Below, piece after piece: positions 42,368-52,312 of a DNA stretch of 64,000 nucleotides. The notes under the pieces are model-generated. The model was not told the DNA's origin, ran no database searches, and saw only the letters and a program-made list of their open reading frames with translations. The stretch is from Actinocrispum wychmicini (GTDB taxonomy: Bacteria; Actinomycetota; Actinomycetes; Mycobacteriales; Pseudonocardiaceae). The translations under genes and the position numbers were made by a program. How positions within the stretch are numbered: the first letter of the stretch is position 1; each line of letters starts with the position of its first letter. Where the stretch lies: the NCBI RefSeq assembly GCF_004345645.1, contig NZ_SLWS01000006.1, forward strand, positions 372,001 through 436,000, read 5' to 3'.

Positions 42368-44598
42368 CACGCCACCCTGAACCTGTCGTACCGAGCACGC
42401 AAAACTGTCCATGTTGGACAATGGAACGATTCGAAGACGCAGCTGTGGGTGGCGCCGCAGAAGCGGTTTCGGCAGACCCGGACGCAGCGCGAGTGGCTGG
42501 GCTTGAGGCTTGACAGTCACGTCGATCGGCAGGGTTGTGGCGACCGGGATACGCGCCTGACCCAGCGAGCCGCCGCAAAGCGTGCAGGTGAGCGAGGAAC
42601 TTGCTGGCGCCCTGGAAGCGCACTTCCGCCCGCAGAGGCTCTGCGCGTGTTCCCGAGCGGTGTGCGGCGAACCCAGCCAGGGCCGTAGGCATCCCGTAGA
42701 TCAAGGCCATCACAGGACCCGCCAGGTCGGTGATCGCGAACAGGACCGCCGGCAGGCAGAACATCAGCCATCGTGTCGGTAGCGGCATGTCCTGAACCAG
42801 TCGCCACCAGGCGAAGCCACAGTTCGGCATGTGCCGACGTTGGCCAACGGCGCGACCAGCCCGCGTACGAAGTTCAGCAGCAACTCTGCCACTACGGTGG
42901 GCAGTGCGTGCGCGAACATCAGCCTGCGATCGCTGAGGCTCACCACCAGGCTGGCCTCCAACTACGGCGGAGTACGCAGGGCCGGGACCATCGATCGCAG
43001 TCCGCCGGGCGCGGACAGCAGGATCAACACACCGACCGCGCCCTCTCACTCGGTGCCGCACGGGCCTACCAACCGCCGGGTAAGTCAGCCCTTGGCGACC
43101 CTGCGCCGGGCTGTACCGGGTGGCCACCGGTGGCGGTCCTAGCGGTAGCGGACGGTGCAGGTAGGTGATGGGGACAAAACTGTCGGGCAGGTGTTCGTCG
43201 ATCGTGGCCCGGTCGGAGAACTGGGACATGTCACGAATTTCAGCCAGGTCGCTCGCTGGATGGATGTAGGTGGTTCGGGCGAGGTCGCGGTGGCGTTCCA
43301 CATCGATCACGTCGCACACGCGGTCTAGGCAGGATCGCACTACTCTCCGAGCGAACTCCATGATCGTGCGCCAGGCCGCGCGGATGCGCGAACAGCTCGG
43401 CAACGCATGCCGGCCTCGACTTCGCGGACCACGCCTCAGTGAACTGCTCTTTCGAGGAACTGCGGCTTTCTGTCCACTTTGGAAGGTCGCGTTGGGGAGG
43501 CGAGGGCCAATGTCGAAGATCTCGAACACAGCGAGGGAGGCGATTGCTCCGGCCCTCGGATGGAACGCGATGGCAAATGTGATGACGCGTGGCACTCGGG
43601 AGATGTGGTACGGGTCATTGAAGCGACTGTGGCTGAACATTGGGAGTTGTCCGTTCGTGGGTACAGGCAGATGGAATTGCTGGGCTTGACGCCGGCGTGC
43701 ATGGCGCGACGAGGTCATTGGTCGGTCGGCGCACCAATGTGTTGGAGGCTGTCTGCTTGGATGGGCCTGTCAAACAGTGAAGGTCGTGGCGGGTGTGAAC
43801 CTCAGCCGTGTCATGTCGCCCGTTCCGGGCGCATGGACCGCAAGTGTGGCAACTACACTGTTGGCTGGCTCACGCTCGCCGAGCGGCAGCGAGGCGCCGA
43901 ACGCTGAGTCCGCGCACCGTCTCGTGGACAGGCAGCGGTTCCAGTGGGTGATCGAGCAGGACGACTTCCCTCGGCAGAGGTGGAGGTCAGACCTTGCATC
44001 GGCCGTCCAAACACCTGGGCTGCAACGTGCTGACGCGTTCCTGACCGGCGGTGCTTGGTCGGGCGGCTCCAGGGCGCCACAGTGCTGGCCTGCAGGTCAG
44101 TCACCATGGTGCCGCCGTCCGTAGCGCTGGTCCAGCCGCATGCACTCGTCGCCCGGCATGCGCCCGGCCGCACGCTGAGCGTCTATTCCACAAAGCTCAC
44201 AGTGGAGTTGGCCGGTGACACGCCGCCCGTTCGACTTTCGAGGGCACAAGCGGTTGCCACACCGGTGAAAGGACCAGTCTTGACAAGGGGGCCACGACAC
44301 CTCGGCCTCCTCCTCCCCGATGCGGCAGATGGTGCGGGTCAACGGGCACTGGGCCGGTCTCGATCCGGAGCGCTGCGGGGACTGCAGGCAGCAGGCTGCG
44401 GTGGTCGCCGGGTTCACTGGCTGGTTGGGTTTGCGGCGTCGTTGTGCTTTGGTCATGGGATTCCGGCTTCCGGGTGGATGGTTCGCGAGGTCCTGGCGTT
44501 CTGGGCTACCAGTCACGCGGTGGACGGCGACAGGTCTGTTACCTGAGGTGGATGGGCCGCAGGGGCCCGTTGGTCGCGAGGGAGGCAGTTGTAGGTCG
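42368..44598. other. 2.2-kb decayed region between dprA and yifB
   Basis: No intact gene is convincing. Minus-strand fragments in different frames look like remains of a membrane-protein gene: LMFAHALPTVVAELLLNFVR (about 42920-42860) and, in another frame, WLMFCLPAVLFAITDLAGPV (about 42775-42715). A separate fragment near 43390-43170 reads VVRSCLDRVCDVIDVERHRD. Between 43.7 and 44.6 kb no frame shows the expected third-position GC pattern. The region is probably pseudogene debris or an eroded insertion. Confidence 0.5.
42715..42961 (-). pseudogene. Remnant of a membrane-protein gene (frameshifted)
   Basis: Two overlapping hydrophobic fragments in different frames can be joined by one frame change near 42840: SLVVSLSDRRLMFAHALPTV plus LVAPLANV, then FAWWRLVQDMPLPTRWLMFC and LAGPVMALIYGMPTALAGFA. 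A TAG stop lies directly upstream of the first fragment. No family is recognised. It is taken as debris because neither frame gives a full-length protein. Confidence 0.35.
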
Positions 44599-46113
44599 TC
44601 AAGCTGCTCGCCGGTCACGGAAGTCGAGGGCCGCTGCGACGTGGTCGGCGTCGGGTTTTTCCAGACCTGCCAAATCCGCGAGTGTCCAAGCAACTCGGAG
44701 ACAGCGATCCGCCCCCCGTGCCGTGACGGCTCCGGTGCTCAGACCTCGGTCCAGGAGCGCCGTTGCTTGACGGGGCAGGGCGAGTTCTCGGCGTAGGTAG
44801 GGGCCGGGCACTTCCGCGTTGGTCGTCCAGCCCTGGGTGGACCACCGGTCGCGGGCACGCTGCCTTGCTTGACGCACTCGGGTACGGACCGTGCTTGTCG
44901 GTTCCGGCCTTGAGTCGTCCGTTATGGACATTCGGGTGATGGGCCGCATCCGCACCCTCAGGTCGACCCGGTCCATCAACGGACCGGACAGACGCGTGAT
45001 GTAACGGCGACGGGCCGCTGGGGTACACGTGCAGTCAGTGTCCCGGGGTGGCGCGCAGGGGCAGGGGTTGGTCGCGAGGATGAGTTGGAACCTGGCGGGG
45101 TAGGTGACGACGCCGTCTCTTCGGCCGAGGCGGATCTCGCCGTCTTCCAAGGCTTCCCGCAGGGCGTCCAGCCGGTCCGGGGCGAACTCGCAGGCCTCGT
45201 CCAGCAGGAGGACGCCGCGGTGGGCTTTGCTGATCACACCGGGTTTGGCGATGCCCGTTCCGCCTCCGACGAGGGCCGCTCTGGACGCGGTGTGGTGGGG
45301 TGCGATGAAGGGTGGGATGGTCACGAGCGGAGACTCGGTGCGGAGCATGCCGGCGACGGAGTGGATCGCCGTCACTTCGAGGGCCTGGTCCTGGGTCAGC
45401 GGTGGGAGCAGGCCGGGCAGGCGGCGGGCGAGCATGGTCTTTCCCGTTCCTGGTGGGCCGATCAGCAACAGGTTGTGGCCGCCCGCGGCGGCGACCTCCA
45501 GTGCCCACCGCGCGTCCGGTTGGCCGAGCACGTCGGCAAGGTCCGGCGCGACCGGTTCGGGCGGGGGCACGGCGGGGTCCGGTGCGGTCAGGCCGTTGTC
45601 TTCGCCGCGCAGCCATCGGGTGACTTCGGCGAGGGTGTCCGCGCCGAGCACCTCGATTCCGCTGACCAGCGCGGCCTCCGGCAGGGTCGCCTTCGGCACG
45701 ACGGCACGGCTCAGGCCGATCCGGCGGGCGGCGAGCAACGCCGGGAGCACACCCCGGACCTCCCGGATCCGGCCGTCCAACGCCAGTTCACCGACCAGCA
45801 CGGTGTTGCCCAACAGGTCGTCGGGGACGATCTCGGCAGCGGCGAGGACGGCGCACGCGAGCGCCAAGTCGTAGCCGGAGCCCCCTTTCGGCAGGGTGGC
45901 GGGTGACAGCGCAAGCGTGACGGCCTGGTCCGGCCATTCCTCGTCACTGTTCCGCACCGCCGCGCGCACTCTTTCTTTGGCCTCGTTGAGCGCCGTGTCC
46001 GGCAGGCCGACGATCTGGGTTCGTGGCCGTCCGCCGCCGATGTCCGCCTCGATCTCGACCGGCACACCGTCCACTCCGAACAGTGCGACCGACCAGGTGT
46101 GTGCCAGCCGCAT
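44599..46113 (-). CDS. YifB/ComM-family Mg-chelatase-like AAA+ ATPase
   Basis: 504 residues from ATG 46113 (MRLAHTWSVALFGVDGVPVE), overlapping the yraN stop (TGATG). The Lon-protease-like N-domain is followed by Walker A GPPGTGKTMLARRLPGLLPP, Walker B GVLLLDEACEFAPDRLDALR and the zinc-like NPCPCAPPRDTDCTCTPAAR segment typical of the family. ComM homologues are helicases that drive branch migration in natural transformation. It forms an operon with yraN and normally dprA. Confidence 0.94.
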   Translation of the reverse strand: MRLAHTWSVALFGVDGVPVEIEADIGGGRPRTQIVGLPDTALNEAKERVRAAVRNSDEEWPDQAVTLALSPATLPKGGSGYDLALACAVLAAAEIVPDDLLGNTVLVGELALDGRIREVRGVLPALLAARRIGLSRAVVPKATLPEAALVSGIEVLGADTLAEVTRWLRGEDNGLTAPDPAVPPPEPVAPDLADVLGQPDARWALEVAAAGGHNLLLIGPPGTGKTMLARRLPGLLPPLTQDQALEVTAIHSVAGMLRTESPLVTIPPFIAPHHTASRAALVGGGTGIAKPGVISKAHRGVLLLDEACEFAPDRLDALREALEDGEIRLGRRDGVVTYPARFQLILATNPCPCAPPRDTDCTCTPAARRRYITRLSGPLMDRVDLRVRMRPITRMSITDDSRPEPTSTVRTRVRQARQRARDRWSTQGWTTNAEVPGPYLRRELALPRQATALLDRGLSTGAVTARGADRCLRVAWTLADLAGLEKPDADHVAAALDFRDRRAA

Positions 46114-46490
46114 CAGAAAGCCCCTTTCCAGTGCCGGATCCGGGGTGTGGTGTTCGGCGGCCAGACGATCGACATGATGTCGCCCCTGATCGGCACCCAG
46201 GGAACTTTGAAGTGCGCCAGCCAGTGCGTGGCGACGAGCCGGACACGTCTGGCCTTCTCGTCGTCCACGGCTTCGGCCGGGGTGCCGAAGCCGCCGCCGC
46301 TTCGGGTCTTCACCTCGCAGGCGACCAGGACTCGGGCGCTGTCGTCGGTCAGCAGGATGTCCACTTCGCCTTCTCGGCAACGCCAGTTGCGGATCAGGAA
46401 CTTCAGTCCGTGTCGGGTCAGGTAGTCGACTGCCAGGTCTTCGCCTCGCTTGCCCAGTTCGTGTCGCGGGTTCGCTGGTCGGGTCGTCAT
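46113..46490 (-). CDS. YraN family (UPF0102) nuclease-like protein
   Basis: A 125-residue protein: HELGKRGEDLAVDYLTRHGL, NWRCREGEVDILLTDD and VACEVKTRSGGGFGTPAEAV give the restriction-endonuclease-like E...D..EVK core of the YraN family. It overlaps yifB by 1 base. Function is unproven; a DNA-processing role is suggested by its fixed link to yifB-dprA. Confidence 0.92.
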   Translation of the reverse strand: MTTRPANPRHELGKRGEDLAVDYLTRHGLKFLIRNWRCREGEVDILLTDDSARVLVACEVKTRSGGGFGTPAEAVDDEKARRVRLVATHWLAHFKVPWVPIRGDIMSIVWPPNTTPRIRHWKGAF

Positions 46491-46746
46491 CGTGCGCCTC
46501 CTCGGTCGCGTCGTTGGGGTTGCTGGTTCGAGCTTGTGGGGTGGGGGGCGAGTGGGCCAGCGGGTGGGTTTTGGTTGTGGACAGGTCGGGGGGATGTGGA
46601 CAACTCGGCCGTTGTCGATCTTGAAATGGCGGGAATGTCGGTGGGGTGTGTTAACGGGCCGCGCACGATGGGTGTGCCTGAACGCCGGAACCCACTAGGG
46701 TGCTTCCGGACCCCCAGACTGGCCCACCGGCGCTGAAGGGAACGAA

Positions 46747-47514
46747 GTGAAGCCCGTCGAGGTGCACTACACGATCGAGGGCCCGCACGACGCCCCAGTC
46801 GTCCTCCTCTCCGGCTCGATCGGCAGTTCGACCGACATGTGGCTGCCGCAGCGCGAGGCGCTGGCCGACGAGTACCGAGTGATCAGCTGCGACCACCGCG
46901 GGCACGGCAAGTCACCCGTTCCGCCCGGGCCGTACAGCGTGGCGGAGATGGCGACCGACGTGTTGGCGCTGCTGGACCGGCTGGACGTCGAGAAGGCGCA
47001 CTTCTGTGGGCTGTCGCTGGGCGGCGCGATCGGCATGTGGCTCGGCCGCTACCACCCGCACCGGATCGACCAGCTCGTGCTCGCGTGCACCTCGGCGAAC
47101 TTCGGACCGAAGGAGATGTGGGCGGACCGGATCGACCTGGCGCGCAAGGAAGGCATGGAGTGGATCGCGGGCCTCAGCATGCCTCGCTGGCTCACCCAGG
47201 GCTTCATCGACCAGGAGCCGCAGACCGCCGAGCGGGTCCGGACGATGCTCGCGAGCACCCCGCTCGACGGGTACACCGGCGCGTGCGAGGCCATCGGTGA
47301 CTGGGATTTCGCCGACAAGCTCCCCGACCTGCCCACGCCGACCCTGGTGATCGCCGGGTCCGAGGATCCGTCGACCCCACCGGAACACGCGCGCGAGATC
47401 GCGGCGCTGGTGCCGAGGTCCCGGATGGTGGTGCTCGACGGCGCCGCGCACCTGGCGAACGTGCAACGGGCGCCGGAGTTCACCGACCTGCTACGGGCCC
47501 ACCTGCTTGGTTGA
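46747..47514 (+). CDS. Alpha/beta hydrolase, 3-oxoadipate enol-lactonase-like
   Basis: A 255-residue protein starting ATG 46747 after GGGAACGAAG. The nucleophile elbow is CGLSLGGAIGMWLGRY, acid Asp in VIAGSEDPSTPPEHA and His in LDGAAHLANVQRAPEF; DHRGHGKSPVPPGPYS is the oxyanion/lid entry. The overall pattern is that of PcaD, the beta-ketoadipate pathway enol-lactonase. No other pathway genes are near, so the substrate may differ. It interrupts the minus-strand yraN-rnhB run. Confidence 0.8.
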   Translation: MKPVEVHYTIEGPHDAPVVLLSGSIGSSTDMWLPQREALADEYRVISCDHRGHGKSPVPPGPYSVAEMATDVLALLDRLDVEKAHFCGLSLGGAIGMWLGRYHPHRIDQLVLACTSANFGPKEMWADRIDLARKEGMEWIAGLSMPRWLTQGFIDQEPQTAERVRTMLASTPLDGYTGACEAIGDWDFADKLPDLPTPTLVIAGSEDPSTPPEHAREIAALVPRSRMVVLDGAAHLANVQRAPEFTDLLRAHLLG

Positions 47515-47529
47515 GGCCGCCGGGGTGGC

Positions 47530-47844
47530 TCAGAGGCCGTCCTCGGGCAGGCGTAGCTCGGGTTTGTCCAGTTCCTCCACGTTGACGTCCTTGAAGGTGA
47601 TCACGCGGACGTTCTTGACGAACCGGGCGGGGCGGTACATGTCCCACACCCATGCGTCCGACATGCGCACTTCGAAGTACACCTCGCCGTCCGCGTCCCT
47701 GATCTGCACGTCGACCGAGTTGGCGAGATAGAAACGCCGTTCCGTCTCCACCACGTAGGAGAACTGGCCGACGATGTCGCGGTACTCCCGGTAGAGCTGC
47801 AGCTCCATCTCGGTCTCGTACTTCTCGAGATCCTCCGCACTCAT
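47530..47844 (-). CDS. DUF2469-family protein
   Basis: A 104-residue actinobacterial protein (MSAEDLEKYETEMELQLYRE; FYLANSVDVQIRDADGEVYF; MSDAWVWDMYRPARFVKNVR). It is highly conserved and always follows rnhB; here ATG 47844 overlaps the rnhB stop by 4 bases. Function unknown. It converges on the enol-lactonase-like gene. Confidence 0.92.
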   Translation of the reverse strand: MSAEDLEKYETEMELQLYREYRDIVGQFSYVVETERRFYLANSVDVQIRDADGEVYFEVRMSDAWVWDMYRPARFVKNVRVITFKDVNVEELDKPELRLPEDGL

Positions 47845-48623
47845 CCGACCCGAGCTCCTCCTCGTCCCGATTCCGCCCCTTGCCGAGGGGAGCCCCCATT
47901 GTGAACCACGTCGACAGCCGCCACACTCAGCGCCACCCGGCGCGGCGGGCGCAGGCCGTGCTTGATGCCCGCGGACGCCACGTTCGAGTACGACCAACGG
48001 TGGACCGCACTGGGGCCGTGCTCACCCAGCGCCTCATGGTGCCTGCCGGTGATGTAGCCCTTGTGCTCGTCGAAACCGTAGATCGGTAGCTCGTCGTGCA
48101 ACTCACCCATTATCCGGTCCCTGGTCACCTTGGCCAGCACGGACGCCGCTGCGATACACGCCACATGTAGGTCGCCCTTGATCACCGCGACGGTGGGCGC
48201 GGTCATGCCGGGGATCCGGAAACCGTCCGTGAGCACGTATCCGGGCTGGATCCGCATGCGGGCGACGGCTCGGCGCATGCCCTCCAGGTTGGCGTACCCC
48301 ACCCCTCGAGAATCCACCTCATCGGGTGGAATCACGACTACTGAGTGATCCAGGGCACGGGCGAGCACGATGTCGTACATCCGGTCCCGCGCCGTCGGCG
48401 TCATCAGTTTCGAGTCGGTGAGGTCCTCGAACCTGGCCGCGTCACCGGGTTTCAGTACGCAGGACGCGACCACCAGGGGGCCCGCGCACGCGCCTCGGCC
48501 GGCTTCGTCGACTCCGGCGACCGGGCCGAGGCCACGTCGTTCGAGTGCGCCCTGCATCGCCCAGGTCCCGCCGTCACGCCGGACGGGAACGCGCGGCGGG
48601 CGCAGGCTCGTGGAGACCGGCAC
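47841..48623 (-). CDS. rnhB: Ribonuclease HII
   Basis: 260 residues from GTG 48623, just after the lepB stop. The active-site motif VAGVDEAGRGACAGPLVVAS carries the acidic DE pair; the later Asp residues lie in YVLTDGFRIPGM and VIKGDLHVACIAAASVLAKV. It cuts RNA of RNA-DNA hybrids. The frame upstream of 48623 overlaps lepB and is not used. Confidence 0.95.
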   Translation of the reverse strand: MPVSTSLRPPRVPVRRDGGTWAMQGALERRGLGPVAGVDEAGRGACAGPLVVASCVLKPGDAARFEDLTDSKLMTPTARDRMYDIVLARALDHSVVVIPPDEVDSRGVGYANLEGMRRAVARMRIQPGYVLTDGFRIPGMTAPTVAVIKGDLHVACIAAASVLAKVTRDRIMGELHDELPIYGFDEHKGYITGRHHEALGEHGPSAVHRWSYSNVASAGIKHGLRPPRRVALSVAAVDVVHNGGSPRQGAESGRGGARVG

Positions 48624-48625
48624 GG

Positions 48626-49627
48626 CTACTTCCGATCGGATCCCTTGAGACGTACGGTCACTGCCCTGCCGGCGCGGCGACCGACCCAGAACACCGGATA
48701 CGCCAGCAGCACGCCACCGCCGACCGGGATACCTTCCTGCCACGCGGGCGCGGCGGCCAGCGTCTGCGGGTTCGGGTCGGTGATGCCGCCCCAGCGACCA
48801 GGCGGGAGCACGATGATCTGCGCCTTGCCGATCACGTTGTCGATCGGTACGACCCCGCTGTAGTTCGGCACGTCGCTCAGGCCACCGCCGCCCTGGAAGC
48901 GGGAGTCCGACGAGTTGTTGCGGTTGTCCCCCATCACCCAGAGGTTGCCCGGCGGCACCGTGACCTCGGCGAACGCCTGGCGCTCGTTGGGCCCGCCGCC
49001 CTCCCAGTAGACGTACGGCTCCTTGAGCGGCTTGTCGTTGACGTAGACCGTGCCGTTCGCGTCGCCCCGGACCTTCTGCCCGGGAGTGGCGATGACGCGC
49101 TTGACGAAGTCCTTCTCGTCCGGCGGGGCGAGGCCGATGACCGAACCCAGCTGCTCGAAAAACCGGACAAAGGCGTTGGTCGAACGATCGGTGCTGAATT
49201 CGTTCTGTACCCACGGTTCCGGCCCCTTGAACACGACGACGTCGCCAGGCTCCGGGTCGGTGAAGTAATAGGTGACTTTTTCCACCAGGATGCGGTCGCC
49301 ATTACACCCGGGGCAGCCGTGCAACGTCTGCTCCATCGAGCCGGACGGGATCACGTACACCCGGGCGAGGAACTGCTGGATCAGGAAGACCAGGACCAAC
49401 GCGACCCCGATCAGGATCGGCAGTTCCTTCCAGAAGGACATCTTCTTCTTTTTGGGCTTACCCGTTTCCGTTTCGTCCGAAGAGTCCGGAGCGGGCTTGC
49501 CACGCCGGGACTCATAAATCCCCGGCTCGCGTTGCTCTTCGGACTTTCCGGATTCAACCGGACCAGTCACTTCTTCCGGACGCTCCGGATCATCCCCGGG
49601 TGCGTTCGAGTGCACGGGATTAACCAC
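48626..49627 (-). CDS. lepB: Signal peptidase I
   Basis: A 333-residue protein. A charged ~75-residue N-terminus precedes one membrane helix (ELPILIGVALVLVFLIQQFL). The catalytic Ser is in IPSGSMEQTL and Lys in FVKRVIATPGQKVRGD; YVMGDNRNNSSDSR is box E. A C-terminal hydrophobic patch is present. It removes signal peptides of secreted proteins. Confidence 0.96.
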   Translation of the reverse strand: MVNPVHSNAPGDDPERPEEVTGPVESGKSEEQREPGIYESRRGKPAPDSSDETETGKPKKKKMSFWKELPILIGVALVLVFLIQQFLARVYVIPSGSMEQTLHGCPGCNGDRILVEKVTYYFTDPEPGDVVVFKGPEPWVQNEFSTDRSTNAFVRFFEQLGSVIGLAPPDEKDFVKRVIATPGQKVRGDANGTVYVNDKPLKEPYVYWEGGGPNERQAFAEVTVPPGNLWVMGDNRNNSSDSRFQGGGGLSDVPNYSGVVPIDNVIGKAQIIVLPPGRWGGITDPNPQTLAAAPAWQEGIPVGGGVLLAYPVFWVGRRAGRAVTVRLKGSDRK

Positions 49628-49661
49628 GTGGTCAGGTTACCGGCAGCCGCTGATGATCGTC

Positions 49662-50021
<360 letters not shown>

Positions 50022-50163
50022 CGGTGTCCGTCCTCGTCATCGGGAGTGCTGTACGTGGTCCCGGCAGGCACGACCGCAACCGGGTGCCGACCTGGGAGGG
50101 GGCTTTGTGCGCGCCAGGGCATCACGCCCGTGACGGCAACAACTGGGTAAGTATGACAGGTCG

Positions 50164-50925
50164 TCAGGGCGGAGGCGAAATCGGCCCTGCCCGCAGCTGG
50201 TCGAGCAGCTTGCGGTCGTGTTTGTCGAGCGCGCCTTCGGGCAGCTGTTCCAGCAGGTCAGGGCGCCGGAAGAAGGTGCGTTCCAGTGCCCGGTCGCGGC
50301 GCCAGCGGTCGATCGCGGCGTGGTTGCCGGACCGGAGGACGTCGGGCACCGGGAAGTCGCGCCACACCTCGGGACGCGTGTAGCTCGGGCCTTCGAGCAG
50401 GCCGTCGGAGAACGAGTCCTGTTGCGCCGACGCCGGATTGCCCAGCACACCGGGCAACAGTCGGGCGATGGCCTCGACCATGACGAGCACGGCGACCTCG
50501 CCGCCGACGAGCACGTAGTCCCCGATGGACACCTCGTCGACGGGCATCCGCTGGGCGGCGTCGTCGATCACGCGCTGGTCGATGCCCTCGTACCGGCCGC
50601 ACGCGAACACGAGCCACGGCTCGGTGGCGTACTGCCTGGCCGTCTCCTGGGTGAACGGCCGACCCGCGGGACTCGGCACGACCAGGCGCGGCGTTCCCGA
50701 GCCGCACACGGTGTCCAGGGCGTCGCCCCACACCTGAGGTTTCATGACCATGCCCGGACCGCCGCCGTACGGGCTGTCGTCGACGGCCTTGTGCACGTCA
50801 TGCGTCCAGTCACGCAGGTCGTGGACGTCGACGCCGATCAGGCCGCGGTCGATGGCCTTGCCGAGCAGCGCTGCCCGCAGCGGCGCGAGGTACTCGGGGA
50901 AGATCGTGACGACGTCGATCCGCAT
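50164..50925 (-). CDS. trmD: tRNA (guanine-N1)-methyltransferase TrmD
   Basis: 253 residues. IDVVTIFPEYLAPLRAALLG starts the SPOUT fold; VDDSPYGGGPGMVMKPQVWG, RYEGIDQRVIDDAAQRMPVD, VSIGDYVLVGGEVAVLVMVE and LEGPSYTRPEVWRDFPVPDV form the knot and substrate motifs. It makes m1G37. It starts 2 bases after rimM. Confidence 0.97.
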   Translation of the reverse strand: MRIDVVTIFPEYLAPLRAALLGKAIDRGLIGVDVHDLRDWTHDVHKAVDDSPYGGGPGMVMKPQVWGDALDTVCGSGTPRLVVPSPAGRPFTQETARQYATEPWLVFACGRYEGIDQRVIDDAAQRMPVDEVSIGDYVLVGGEVAVLVMVEAIARLLPGVLGNPASAQQDSFSDGLLEGPSYTRPEVWRDFPVPDVLRSGNHAAIDRWRRDRALERTFFRRPDLLEQLPEGALDKHDRKLLDQLRAGPISPPP

Positions 50926-50927
50926 GG

Positions 50928-51440
50928 TCAGTCCAGCAGTCCCTCGGGCGGATCCACGACCACGCGCCGGCCCGGGATGTCCACCTCGGGCACGATCTCG
51001 CGGACGAACGGCACCAGGACCTCCCCGCCGCCGGCCCGGTCGACGGCCAGCAGCTCGCCGCCGGGGCTGTGCAGGACCTCGCGGACCACGCCGATCTCGG
51101 TGCCGTCGACGAGGAACGCGGTCAGTCCTTCGAGTTCGTGGTCGTAGAACTCGTCCGGATCGTCGGACGGCGGCAGGGAATCGGTGTCCGCTAGCAACAG
51201 CGCACCCCGCAGAGCCTCTGCTTCGGTACGGCCAGGGATCTCGTCGAAACGGACGAGCAGGCGCTCGCCGTGCGCGCGTACGGCGGTGAGCGTCAACGGT
51301 CGAGAGCTGCCGTCGCGCAGCCGTGCGGCCACGACAGCACCGAGAGCGAAACGCTCCTCAGGTGAGTCCGTGCGCACATCCACGGCGAGTTCGCCGCGAA
51401 TGCCATGCGCCTTGGCCACACGGCCGACGACGACGTCCAT
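50928..51440 (-). CDS. rimM: Ribosome maturation factor RimM
   Basis: 170 residues from ATG 51440: VVVGRVAKAHGIRGELAVDV is the RimM N-domain start; YDHELEGLTAFLVDGTEIGV with LLAVDRAGGGEVLVPFVREI is the PRC-barrel. It helps assemble the 30S head. It begins immediately after the khpA stop. Confidence 0.95.
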   Translation of the reverse strand: MDVVVGRVAKAHGIRGELAVDVRTDSPEERFALGAVVAARLRDGSSRPLTLTAVRAHGERLLVRFDEIPGRTEAEALRGALLLADTDSLPPSDDPDEFYDHELEGLTAFLVDGTEIGVVREVLHSPGGELLAVDRAGGGEVLVPFVREIVPEVDIPGRRVVVDPPEGLLD

Positions 51441-51441
51441 C

Positions 51442-51681
51442 TCAGTGGTCGGTGTCCACCACGTCCACGCGAACGCCACGGCCGCCGATGCCTGCCATGA
51501 CTGTGCGCAGGGCGGTGGCCGTACGCCCGCCCCGACCGATCACCTTGCCGAGATCGTCGGGGTGGACGTGGACCTCCAGGGTGCGGCCCCGGCGCGTGGT
51601 CACCAGCTCCACCCGGACCTCGTCCGGGTGGTCGACGATGCCTCGCACCAGGTGCTCCAGCGAGTCCGCGAGGAAGCTCAC
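51442..51681 (-). CDS. khpA: KH-domain RNA-binding protein KhpA
   Basis: A 79-residue protein with one KH domain: HPDDLGKVIGRGGRTATALR carries the GxxG loop (GRGG). It is in the standard place between rpsP and rimM and overlaps the rpsP stop. Probably a global RNA-binding protein partnered by KhpB/Jag. Confidence 0.94.
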   Translation of the reverse strand: MSFLADSLEHLVRGIVDHPDEVRVELVTTRRGRTLEVHVHPDDLGKVIGRGGRTATALRTVMAGIGGRGVRVDVVDTDH

Positions 51682-52133
51682 GCGTCTTCCTTGGCGCCCT
51701 CGTCCGGCTTGGCCGCGGCCTCGTCGGCCTTGGCGTCACCCTTCTTGCCGCTCCTGCGCTTCGGCGTGGTGGCCTCGGTGACGGGCTCCTCACCGGCGGC
51801 GGCCAGCGCGGCCGCGAACAGCTCCGCCTTGTCCGCCTTGGGCTCCTTGGTCTTCAGGGTGCCCTCGGCGCCCGGCAGGCCCTTGAACTTCTGCCAGTCA
51901 CCGGTGATCTCGAACAGGTGCTGGACCGGCTCGGTCGGCTGCGCGCCCACGCCCAGCCAGTACTGGGCCCGCTCGGAGTCGACCTCGATCAGGCTCGGCT
52001 CCTGCTTCGGGTGGTACCGGCCGATGGTCTCGATGGCCTTGCCACTGCGGCGGGTGCGTGAGTCGGCGACGACGATGCGGTAGAACGGCGCACGGATCTT
52101 TCCGAGACGCTGCAGCTTGATCTTGACTGCCAC
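51678..52133 (-). CDS. rpsP: 30S ribosomal protein S16
   Basis: 151 residues from GTG 52133 (VAVKIKLQRLGKIRAPFYRI). RIVVADSRTRRSGKAIETIG and IGRYHPKQEPSLIEVDSERA are invariant. The C-terminal ~65 residues are a charged Ala/Lys/Glu extension (KGDAKADEAAAKPDEGAKED) found in many actinobacteria. First gene of the rpsP-khpA-rimM-trmD run. Confidence 0.96.
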   Translation of the reverse strand: MAVKIKLQRLGKIRAPFYRIVVADSRTRRSGKAIETIGRYHPKQEPSLIEVDSERAQYWLGVGAQPTEPVQHLFEITGDWQKFKGLPGAEGTLKTKEPKADKAELFAAALAAAGEEPVTEATTPKRRSGKKGDAKADEAAAKPDEGAKEDA

Positions 52134-52312
52134 GGGTTGTGGACTCCTTGACGTACTGGTTCTCCAGGGTGGATCTCGCGCGACCCGAGTGGGGGCACCG
52201 GGAGCGAGGCCCGAATGGCAGCCATGGCGTGGTGAGAGGGTCCAGCCACAGCGGACAGCCAAGTATTCTGCCAGACGGGACGACCGGGGTCGAAATCGCC
52301 CCTGCCGCGCGG

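Noticed and set aside
42354..43718. 454-codon minus-strand frame between dprA and yifB
   Set aside because: It overlaps the dprA start, changes composition along its length and contains hydrophobic fragments only partly in frame. It is better read as decayed sequence.
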